The notes under the pieces: generated by a model
Told to the model about the DNA's origin: nothing
What the model saw: the letters and a program-made list of their open reading frames with translations, nothing else
Database searches by the model: none
Made by a program: the position numbers and the translations under genes
DNA from: Nautilus pompilius
Taxonomy: Eukaryota; Mollusca; Cephalopoda; Nautilida; Nautilidae
Assembly (NCBI GenBank): GCA_018389105.1
Contig: JACATO010000598.1
Coordinates: 496,001-560,000 of the forward strand
Direction: 5' to 3'
Length of the DNA: 64,000 bases
Part shown: piece by piece, positions 47,460 through 64,000 of the stretch
How positions within the stretch are numbered: the first letter of the stretch is position 1
Layout of the letters: each line of letters opens with the position of its first letter

Positions 47460-48960
47460 GGACTAGCAGCTTCCGGGAAGTTGGCGCAGGGAGGCGGGAG
47501 ATGCTTTCCATTTATAGCAGAAATAAGCCTCCCTGGTGGCTGTTGTCAGAAGTGTGCCGGGAAACCTCTGGCGAGATTATGGCACCCGAAGGAAAAGGGC
47601 AACAACAAAGGAATTCCGCCCGTACACGGGTCGTTCGACGTAAGGTTCCAGAAGCTACATTAAGCTCACGAAGAGGGGACTGGGCCAGCTGAGGACGACG
47701 AACGGATCGAAACTGAGAACGTTCTGCTTAATGGGAGAACTTTTGACATCGGAATTCTTAGAAGATTCTTCGTCACGGGGTTTGATTCCCTTGACCCACG
47801 GTTTGAGCTGACCTTTGGCTCGTGGGGTGTTGGCGCTATGGCATTTTAAAGGATCCCGGCCCCGCCCAAACTGTTCCCTCTTCCCGTGAAGTCGGTGACA
47901 GGCAGAAACGTAAACAGATTCGGGATCACTGGTGTTATCACCGTTCCGCGCTGGACGAAAGGTGTCTGAATATCAATTATCACCTGGAAAAACAACAATG
48001 TTCACAAACCTTCACCTTTATCCGAAGCAGGGGCATAATGTCTCGAGGGCGTGGCACTCCTGCCGTGGAGGAGGAATGATGATGGGTAACGCTCGACAGC
48101 AGCACATCGAATTCTGTTCGTGGAGGAGGAGATAAACCGGAGCATGATGGAGAGAGAGAGAGTCGACAGCAGCCGGTGGCGTCGTTGGGTTTTCCTCCAA
48201 GAGCGAGCAGGGAGGGGGCACGACTGATGACTGACCTACCTGTTCATTCGCACTGAGCAACATCCGTCAAGCTAAACTGTTATAGCAGGATCTGACGCAC
48301 GCGGGTGAGGGAGGGGTTGTGGGGTCAGCGGTAAACGATGAACCCGGGTCCCCGACTAACAATAACTCGCTTGTTTTCGCGACCTCGCTGCGGCTCTGTT
48401 GCCATGGGATACGGCGAGTGGTTGTTGTTTTCTCTCTACTCTCGGGCTTCGGCTCCGCCAGCGAATGGCGTCAGCGGACTAATTCCGGGACAAACTTCCT
48501 ATCTTCAAAATGAAATAAGGGAGAAAAGTTTCTTCCATCAGGATGACGCACACCGTTGCGCCAGGTGGGAGTAGCGTTAATTAGGACACCTGCCGACGAT
48601 GACGCAGAGACGGGGGAACACGACGCTCGCGGGCAGCGGCACTCGAGCGACGGACCCGTGTCGGGTACCTCACCGGGCGGGTGTGGACACAGGAGGGAGG
48701 GGGTCGGGGTCAACGCGGTGGGGTAGGCGAACCTGTTGGTGCCCTGGGCTTTTTTGACAGCCCGTTAGGGGAGTTTGTGCGAAGCTTCTGTCCAGCCCCA
48801 AAAATCTTTGCCGAGCCTAATCCATCTGACCGAGAAATATATCTGGAGGAGGAGAATATGGTGTTTCCCTGACCGACAAAATTAAAGGGAGATCGACTGA
48901 AAATGCGACCAGCTCTTTGATGGATCCCTAGATGTTCTTCAGCACCCAACCTTGGTGGTT
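47460..48960 (-). promoter_or_regulatory. CpG-rich region, probable HCP promoter and 5' untranslated exon
   Basis: A 1.5-kb CpG- and GC-rich patch directly upstream of the first HCP coding exon, against an AT-rich background. A minus-strand ATG at 48263 leads to a good donor (GAACAG|GTAGGT, near 48239), but joining it to the HCP exon would be out of frame with HCP. If used, it would be a short upstream ORF rather than an N-terminal extension. No coding exon of another gene was recognised here, though a divergent plus-strand transcript cannot be excluded. Confidence 0.45.
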
Positions 48961-49350
48961 TTTGTGGTGGGAAAAACCTGTGCTTATTGTAGAAGATTGG
49001 GGAGTTTGTGACACCAGCACACAGTAGTCAAACAGTTGCAGCGCTTGTCCGCAACACTGTTAATGAATATTCACTTGTCTGGAAGGATGCGGCGAACTCT
49101 GACCCTGATTTTTACCATGCAGAGTACACACAGGATGTAAAGTTCAATGAAAAACCAGAATTAATTTGTCTGTCTTGTCCAGCCCATCTGCTGCATGCTG
49201 CTCTCTCTCTCTCTCTCTCATGAAGCAGGTTCCAAAAATGGCTGATTTTTAAAAGTTTCTAATTGATACTAGTGCATTTTAAAGCATTCCAATACAGCAA
49301 AGTCTCTTCTTTAATGTTTGCCAGATCATGTTTGAATGCAGCATTCCTAT

Positions 49351-50674
49351 TGCCATTGTACCGCAAGGTGGTCAGTCCAGTGTGTATTTGGCTGCATATT
49401 GCCATTGTACCGCAAGGTGGTCAGTCCAGTGTGTATTTGGCTGCATATTGCCATTGTACCGCAAGGTGGTCAGTCCAGTGTGTATTTGGCTGCATATTGC
49501 CATTGTACCGCAAGGTGGTCAGTCCAGTGTGTATTTGGCTGCATATTGCCATTGTACCGCAAGGTGGTCAGTCCAGTGGTATTGGCTGCATATTGCCATT
49601 GTACCGCAAGGTGGTCAGTCCAGTGTGTATTTGGCTGCATATTGCCATTGTACCGCAAGGTGGTCAGTCCAGTGTGTATTTGGCTGCATATTGCCATTGT
49701 ACCGCAAGGTGGTCAGTCCAGTGTGTATTTGGCTGCATATTGCCATTGTACCGCAAGGTGGCCAGTCCAGTGTGTATTTGGCTGCATATTGCCATTGTAC
49801 CGCAAGGTGGTCAGTCCAGTGTGTGTATTTGGCTGCATATTGCCATTGTACCGCAAGGTGGTCAGTCCAGTGTGTATTTGGCTGCATATTGCCATTGTAC
49901 CGCAAGGTGGTCAGTCCAGTGTGTATTTGGCTGCATATTGCCATTGTACCGCAAGGTGGTCAGTCCAGTGTGTATTTGGCTGCATATTGCCATTGTACCG
50001 CAAGGTGGTCAGTCCAGTGTGTATTTGGCTGCATATTGCCATTGTACCGCAAGGTGGTCAGTCCAGTGTGTATTTGGCTGCATATTGCCATTGTACCGCA
50101 AGGTGGTCAGTCCAGTGTGTATTTGGCTGCATATTGCCATTGTACCGCAAGGTGGTCAGTCCAGTGTGTATTGGCTGCATATTGCCATTGTACCGCAAGG
50201 TGGTCAGTCCAGTGTGTATTTGGCTGCATATTGCCATTGTACCGCAAGGTGGCCAGTCCAGTGTGTATTGGCTGCATTTGCCATTGTACCGCAAGGTGGT
50301 CAGTCCAGTGTGTATTTGGCTGCATATTGCCATTGTACCGCAAGGTGGTCAGTCCAGTGTGTATTTGGCTGCATATTGCCATGTACCGCAAGGTGGTCAG
50401 TCCAGTGTGTATTTGCTGCATATTGCCATTGTACCGCAAGGTGGTCAGTCCAGTGTGTTTTGGCTGCATATGCCATTGTACCGCAAGGTGGTCAGTCCAG
50501 TGTATATTTGGCTGCATATTGCCATTGTACCACAAGGTGGTCGGTCCAGTGTGTATTTGGCTGCATATTGCCATTGTACCACAAGGTGGTCGGTCCAGTG
50601 TGTATTTGGCTGCATATTGCTATTGTACCGCAAGGTGGTCAGTCCAGTGTGTATTTGGCTGCATATTGCCATTC
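49351..50674. repeat. 27-copy tandem array of a 49-bp unit
   Basis: The unit begins CATATTGCCATTGTACCGCA, continues AGGTGGTCAGTCCAGTGTGT and ends ATTTGGCTG. About 27 copies occur. Most are identical; a few have 1-3-bp deletions, one has an extra GT, and the last few carry ACCACAAGGTGGTCGG variants. Because 49 is one more than a multiple of three and the unit has no stop in any plus frame, all three plus frames stay open for 449-490 codons, each spelling the same 49-residue super-repeat. The minus strand is closed about every third copy. I treat the ORFs as a by-product of the repeat, not as genes. The array lies about 400 bp beyond the CpG-rich region upstream of HCP. Confidence 0.95.
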
Positions 50675-50679
50675 TGAGC

Positions 50680-53500
50680 TGTGCTGCTTCTCGCATCCAC
50701 AGTTTCCCACCTGGCTCAGCTGATGTGGAGTCTCTTTTCGAAATTCAGCTACGTATAACAAGACTGAGGAGAAGTAGTCTTGGAAAAGACACTTTAAGAT
50801 GCCTTTAGAGGCCTAAGCTACATAACACGTCTGGAAATTACACTAAACCATTTAGTGTTTAAATTTAATGTATTTTATATTAGACGGATTGTTTTTCTTA
50901 AACTCAGTTTGTGTCACCCTGAAATTTACCCACAAAAATGATTACTCACTTTATTGCCCTGAATTTTACCTGATTATGTTTTAAGAAACACTGATAAATA
51001 AAAGTAAAACCCAAAAACAGAGGGCCTTGAGTATACAGTACACCTCTGCTGGCTGAGGTCTGCTATGACTGACTGACTTCCCTTATTATATCCACAACAG
51101 ACTGGAATTAATCAAATCTCCCACAGCACCATACAAACCTCACAGGAACTACTTGCTGGGACTTAAGCCAGAAAATGTCTAAGTAAAACCTGAAATGTAT
51201 GAGAACTCAAAAGTTCCAAACAAGAAATGAAAGCACATTCATGTGGTTTCCCAATATAAACAGAATAACTTCTATAATTTGATGAGAAACTTCACATAAA
51301 TCAAGGATCTATCCAGCAGTTAAGTTTGATTCGGCCCCTTTCAGATGTTCTCCTCATTTAACATGGAGACCATTGTAATAGTAAGTGCTAAAAAATATTA
51401 ATTACAAAAGAATGGTTCTCAAAATTTGGTTTAAAATCAGAACTCAGACAACATAAATCCATGTACGCAACATACTGCCCCATAAAATGTAAAATAACCA
51501 ATCACATTTAGAGCTCAATAGCCCTCTAGAATGTCCAGAATCATTGTTTATGGGACAAGCTGAATGGCCATTGCACAAGTGTGTGTGTGTGTGTGTGTGT
51601 GTAGTAAGAATAAACTATCAGTTTATTAAGTAGCAAATACTAGAGCTGTTTACAGATCACAAGATTTCTTGACCCTTCATAATCATTAGTGCCAGCTCAT
51701 ACTGCAAATTTAGCAACTTCCCTACTGAAAAGTGATAATTTAATCTCTGCATGATTAAGTTTGTATTAAGAATTCATTTGAACACATACAGGGGTCCAAC
51801 ATATATTGGAAAACAGTGACGAGATTTGCAAATTTTACAAAGTATTCCAACTACATACTAGATTACTATCATATTTCCTAATGTGTAATTGAGATTATTA
51901 TTACTTTCTACATGTCTCCTCCTTCTAATACCTGGTGACATCACCACTGAAAACTCAGCTTTATGAATATCTTCCCGGAAGCAAATTCAAATTAGAAAAC
52001 ATCCCCGACTCTGAAAAACAGATATCTTGCTCGTATTGAACAGTATCATTGACAACAGATTAACTTATATATATTTAGCAAAGCTTTGGCTTAAATAGAA
52101 AGTAAACAATACTAAGCAATTTGTAAATCATATTTCACTGTACACAGGATTTATAGGTGAAAAAGCATCTTAAAATAAAACTAGGCAAAGAAATTAGAAA
52201 ACAGTTGGGTCACACAAAACAAGAACTCGCAAATAATTGAAATGAAAATAGTTTTATTTTCAAGAATAATAAATTTCATTCAATGTTTGTACATTTTTTA
52301 TACATTTAGATGTTAAAACAAAGAGAATGTATTAACTTCCAAATGTTTTTTCTTTAATGTTCAATAAAACCTAACTTTAAAAGTACATTAAAAGCTTGCA
52401 CCAGTGAACACTAAGGAAAATCTGTCTAAAAGATATTGTTAAAACTGACTAAAGTGACACTGTATCTTAAATAGAAAATATAGTAACTTTATAACCAACC
52501 AACCTGCTATTATATAGGAACTTTACTGTAAAAATATAAAATCAATCAATTACTTTAAAATAATTTTCATCAAACTGATAACCTTTCTGGAATAATCAAA
52601 ATGGCTCTGACAGTTTCTGCCCAACTAGGAGTTGAGAGAACCTATGGTTCCACTTGCCTGTTCCAAATGGTAACTGAACCAGAAGAGACTGATTTAGCTA
52701 CATCATGGTCAAACAAAAATAAAAAAAATTGATTTTCATTGATATTTTGAACATGTACATTTTATTTATAGTTGTTTACATCAAAGTCCCTTTTCTTTTT
52801 AAAATCATTCAGCATTCCAACTTACTAAGTCAATTATTTAGGCCCTTAATATAGATTTCTTGGAAACATCTGTATTAAGATTTCAAGAACTAGTTATTCT
52901 TTCTTGTCATGTGGTTTGTTTAATTTATATGAACCACGATATAACTAATCCGACGAGTACTAAAGAAAATGTCTTTCAATATTATTTTTATATACGTATT
53001 GACAAGTGACTCATCACATGTACCAGGTGGGTGTGAGACTAAAAAAGCAGGTATTTTTAAATACAAATAAACACAAACATATATGCAAAGGATATCAAAA
53101 GGCTTTTTTCTTTGCTTATAATTCAGCAGATGAATGAGAGAGCAAGCAACTCTCCAGAAGTCCTTCCAATGATCGTGCTGGGCTAGTCACTCATTAGCCA
53201 CACCGTGCTCTCAGCTTTAGCTAGCTCAGAAAGTTTGTTACTGATAAACATTTTCAACATTGCTGTTAATTTTGATTTTCCAAAACTTTGTTGGAAAGTA
53301 GATGAACTGGTGGCACCTACTGTAAGTAATCACTACCAAATGTCTTTTTTTTTTTAAAATCTCAAGTCTCGAAGATTTTACATAAAGTAAAAATATGGAA
53401 AATTTGAATTAGTAAACAAGACAAAATTTAGTAGTGATTTTACAGCAGAAAACATTGTAAAAACTAAGTTTAAAGAGATTCCATCATTTCTCAAATGTAA
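50680..53500. other. Stretch without a recognised gene
   Basis: AT-rich DNA between the 49-bp array and the hAT element. It has a (GT)n run at 51581-51602 and no ORF that I can support. Part of it may be the 3' end of a long GUCD1 transcript if the hAT lies inside the GUCD1 3' untranslated region. Confidence 0.4.
51581..51602. repeat. (GT)n microsatellite
   Basis: About 11 uninterrupted GT units. Confidence 0.9.
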
Positions 53501-53508
53501 GTGTAAAC

Positions 53509-56321
53509 CAGGGGTCCAAGGGTCGTCAAATGGGGTCCAAGGGACCACCTGGGGGTTGATGAGGAATTCCAGGGAGTCGATGACAGCCGAGGGGGTCGAA
53601 TGGGGGTCGGGGGTCTTAAGTTTGAAATTGAATCGATATTCGTGGTATCAGTTTCGTGTGCCAGTTTGCGTGGTGTAATTTACCTCCCACTTACGTGATG
53701 AATGACTCAACAGAAAGCTGGGCGCTGTTGGTGATGACCCAACAGAAAGCAAACAGCTGTCAGAAATGATGTGTGCCTTAGGCCCTGGTGTTGGCTCGAA
53801 TTTCTGCGTATGCAGCATGTCTGGCGAGAGCATGAGTGACTGAGAGGCTGTGTGATTGGATGCTGACTCACCCTGCCTTTCCCCCCCCCCCCTGTGCGCC
53901 GACCTTTGTACATGAAGCTTTGAAGGAACTCGGTTATTCCTCTGCGTGCAAAAGACAGAGCGTGTTCCGACGAGGTGTTCACTTTTCCTTACACGCATGT
54001 AGACTTGCTACTACAACAATAAAGGAGTTCTCGATACTGGCCAACGACACAACAGAAATATTTTGGGTAAGCTTTACATTTTGTATAAATTTAAGTTACC
54101 ACGAATAGTTTTTTATAAGAGGTGTACTAGGCTATATCCTGGCGTAGCTCAGGATATACGTGTACCTGTATTAAGGGATTACAACGATTTCAGCTGCATT
54201 GTCCTTTAAAACCTTTTAAGGCTAACTAAGTCATATTGCAATAATTTGAAGTCTTTACTGCCTTTTAATAAGACATTTCTTTTTTTCAGAATCATGTCAG
54301 ATGCTAAAAGAAAGTGAAGACAGTACAATCAAGAATATTTGAAATTGGGATTCATTACTTCACCAGAAAATGAATCAATTCCTATGTGCCTACTTTGCGA
54401 AAAGTCTTTCAGCAATGACAGCATGAAACCGTCTTAGATGAAAGAACACTTGCAAAGGATTCATAGTGACAAAGAAAGTAAAGATCTCGATTATTTCAAA
54501 ACTCTAAAAGCGAAATTCAACAGTAGACCAAGCTTGAAAACATTTTTCAAGCCGTATGCAAAAGCAGATCTTGAAGGAGGTCAGAAAGCCTCCTACAAAA
54601 TAGCCCTTAATATTGCGAAGAAGGGAAAGCCTCACTCCATTGGCGAGGAAGTGATTATTCCAGCTCTTGTGGAGGTTATTGAAAATGTAATGAAGGCTAA
54701 TCCTGACTCTGTTTTAAAGTCTGTGCCATTGAGTGCAAGTAACGTAAAACGCCGCATTGACGAGATGGCTATCAATGTTGAAAAAACATTGGTATCAGAG
54801 CTGCAGTCTTTGAAGTTTTCACTTCAATTGGATGAATCAACATTTGGCAGTTCCTGTGTATTGATGACATATGTCAGGTATTTTAGTCAGAGTCTCAAGC
54901 ATGTTATTGACGAGTTCTTGTTTGCAAAATATCTAGAAGGCGATTCGAAAGGGGACACTATTTTCAGATGCCTGAAAGAGCATTTGGATGAACATGACAT
55001 CAGTCTTGAGAATATTACTGCCGTTGCAACCGATGGTGCACCAGTCAGCTTGCTCAAGCAGCATGTTCCAAATGTGCTTACTATTCACTGCATATTGCAC
55101 CGAAACCATCTTGTGGCCAAGAAGCTCAGTGGTGAGCTGCACCAAGCATTGATGATTTGTGTAAAAGCAATCAATAAGATAAAAGCGCACCCCTCAACTC
55201 AAGATTGTTTGCAAAATTGTGAGAGGAAAATGATGAAACTGCCAACCAGTTACTCCACACAGGTGAGGTGGTTGTCGGGGGGGGGGGGGGGGGGGGTGAA
55301 AGCTTGCAACGGCTTGTCGACATCTTCGATTCCACAGTAGAATTTCTGAGTGAAGTGGCTCCTACACTGTGTGATGAATTTAAGAACTGTGAAAAGCATT
55401 TGCTTTATTTGGCAGACATTTATTGCAAATTTAATGAGATCGAAAAACGTCTGCAGGGCAAGGATGTAACAATAATTCAGGCACGCACGGTACTCATGGG
55501 TTTCCAAGTGAAACTTGGATTGTTTGACAATTCATTGGAGAGAAGAGATTTTAAATATTTCTCAAATTTGATGCACTTCTCCCTGAACACAAGACAAAAT
55601 ATTTCAGACGATGATATCGAGATCTTCACCAATCACTTGCGGAAACTTCATGACGATTTTTGTGCTCGGTTTTAAAACTTTGAGAACATGAAAATACCGG
55701 CATGGATAGTGACACCCTTTGACATCAAATTCGAAAATTTGAATATGAAACCAGAGCTTAAATACAAACTCTCTGAATTAAGTGTGGACATTGCGGTGAA
55801 AACCATTTTTGAACATAAGTATCAAGTACCCAAACCTTACAGCGGCAGCTGAGCCATTCCTTCTGGCATTTCCCAGCTCTTACATGGTGGAAGCTAGCTT
55901 CAGTCATGCAAATGCAATCCTCAGTAAGCAGAGGAATCACCTGAACCTGGAAGAACGAGGTGATTTGAGACTGAAGCTGACTAACATTCAACCTGACATA
56001 AATGCTTTGATTTATGATCACCAAGTTCATCCCTCACATTGATGTAATGAATTTTAATAAAGAAGTATTCCAGCAAAGAAATGCATTTTCCAAGTTTTCT
56101 AACTTTAAAAACAATAAAAAATGAAAGGTAATTATAGTTAAAATTAATGTAAATGTTCATTATCTTCCTAAATATAAGCTTAGAATTTCTTAACTTTTAG
56201 TTGATAATTTAATTTCAGTATGACTTTTTAAAATATGAAAATACTTTAAATGAGGGGGGTCGCTGAGGAAGGACGAGACACAAGAGGGGGGTCTCTGGTC
56301 AAAAAAGTTTGACGGCCCCTG
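53509..56321 (+). mobile_element. hAT transposon (ZBED5-like) with perfect 8-bp target duplication
   Basis: GTGTAAAC at 53501-53508 is repeated exactly at 56322-56329. Inside, the left end is CAGGGGTCC...GGGTCGTCAAA and the right end is TTTGACGGCCCCTG, so the termini are inverted CAGGGG. The total is 2,813 bp. Subterminal GGGGTCC/GGGGTCG repeats occur at both ends. An 8-bp duplication with CAGGG ends is diagnostic of the hAT superfamily. Its own poly(A) signal AATAAA is at 56056-56061. The perfect duplication suggests a fairly recent insertion, although the transposase is broken. Confidence 0.95.
54294..56040 (+). pseudogene. ZBED5-like hAT transposase, disrupted
   Basis: The reading frame starts at ATG 54294, just after a TTTTTTTCAG acceptor-like site, which fits the 5' intron usual in this subfamily. 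Order: a BED-finger part (IPMCLLCEKSF ... HLQRIHSDKES), the long RNase H-like catalytic region (SLQLDESTF; ITAVATDGAP, with the family's 'TDGAP' box; TIHCILHRNHLVAKKL), and a C-terminal dimerisation part (MVEASFSHANAILSKQRN, 55885 onwards). Breaks: TGA soon after the start (where CGA is expected), TAG at 54435-54437, a frameshift at an 18-G run near 55277-55295, and a TAA at the end of the 55268-55675 frame. Both early stops could be C-to-T changes. Probably dead. Confidence 0.85.
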
Positions 56322-56535
56322 GTGTAAACAAACAATATTTTCCCAAGTGTGGAATGAACACACAACTGCAATTGATCAATTTTTTTTATAGCAATCATCT
56401 TTTAAATATTTTAGTAATATATTAAAAAGTGCTAGATTTTTATAAATAGTTGTCTATTTTCTTTAGTGTGTGCTGTAAAATGTCTGTTTGTATGTACCAT
56501 TACTGTGGACCATCATCTACACTACGTCAACAAGC

Positions 56536-63949
<7,414 letters not shown>

Positions 63950-64000
63950 CTAGTAATTAAAAAAAATACAACAGATGCACAGATTTAAAGTGAGCATAGT

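Noticed and set aside
47770-47805. tRNA B-box-like GGTTTGATTCCC
   Set aside because: No A box or cloverleaf pairing upstream at the right distance.
49263-50808. ORFs of 486, 449 and 490 codons on the plus strand
   Set aside because: They are three frames of the same 49-bp tandem array, and the openness follows from the unit having no plus-strand stop. No start context, splice site or homologue supports a protein.

Overview
The window is eukaryotic (animal) nuclear DNA: AT-rich, with GT-AG introns, long introns full of transposon debris, CpG-rich promoter-like patches and many simple repeats. The set of elements (mariner, Tigger/pogo, Tc1-like, CR1/L2-like and an RNase H-bearing non-LTR retrotransposon, ZBED5-type hAT, TTAA-flanked MITEs) and the gene content fit a lophotrochozoan, most likely a mollusc. 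That placement is an inference. It is not bacterial: all three real genes are split by introns that keep the reading frame exactly.

Three protein-coding genes could be assembled exon by exon. (1) Plus strand, 8017-27738: a 12-exon, 629-residue major facilitator transporter resembling the ZIFL (zinc-induced-facilitator-like) family, with an unusually long central cytoplasmic loop. (2) Minus strand, 47218-37982: a complete 7-exon, 569-residue hybrid cluster protein (HCP, 'hydroxylamine reductase', prismane protein), with all four proximal-cluster cysteines and all hybrid-cluster ligands in place. This is the most remarkable gene here, because HCP is best known from anaerobic bacteria, archaea and protists. 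(3) Minus strand, 63949-56536: the 3' seven exons of a GUCD1-type (Guanylate_cyc_2, C39-peptidase-like fold) protein whose 5' end lies beyond the window. The transporter and HCP converge; HCP and GUCD1 run in the same direction.

Layout: 1-7900 has promoter-like and CpG-rich patches, a CR1-like relic, a 1.1-kb palindrome with a TTAA-flanked MITE at its centre, a 25-bp minisatellite and a Tc1-like fossil. 8000-27740 is the transporter; its last intron holds a mariner, a CR1-like fragment and a Tigger. 28090-31880 is a non-LTR retrotransposon just past the transporter poly(A) signal. 31900-37900 is mostly unrecognised intergenic DNA. 37980-47220 is HCP, with a second Tigger and a MITE in its introns. 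47460-48960 is a CpG-rich region, probably the HCP promoter. 49351-50674 is a 27-copy, 49-bp tandem array open in all three plus frames. 53509-56321 is a hAT element with a perfect 8-bp target duplication, only 215 bp past the GUCD1 stop. 56536-64000 is GUCD1, with a purine-only tract, an unexplained spliced-looking ORF and a possible antisense first exon in its introns.

I see no operon-like functional link between the three genes. Splice sites were placed by eye from GT/AG signals, reading-frame continuity and remembered family features, so first exons and UTRs are not resolved.
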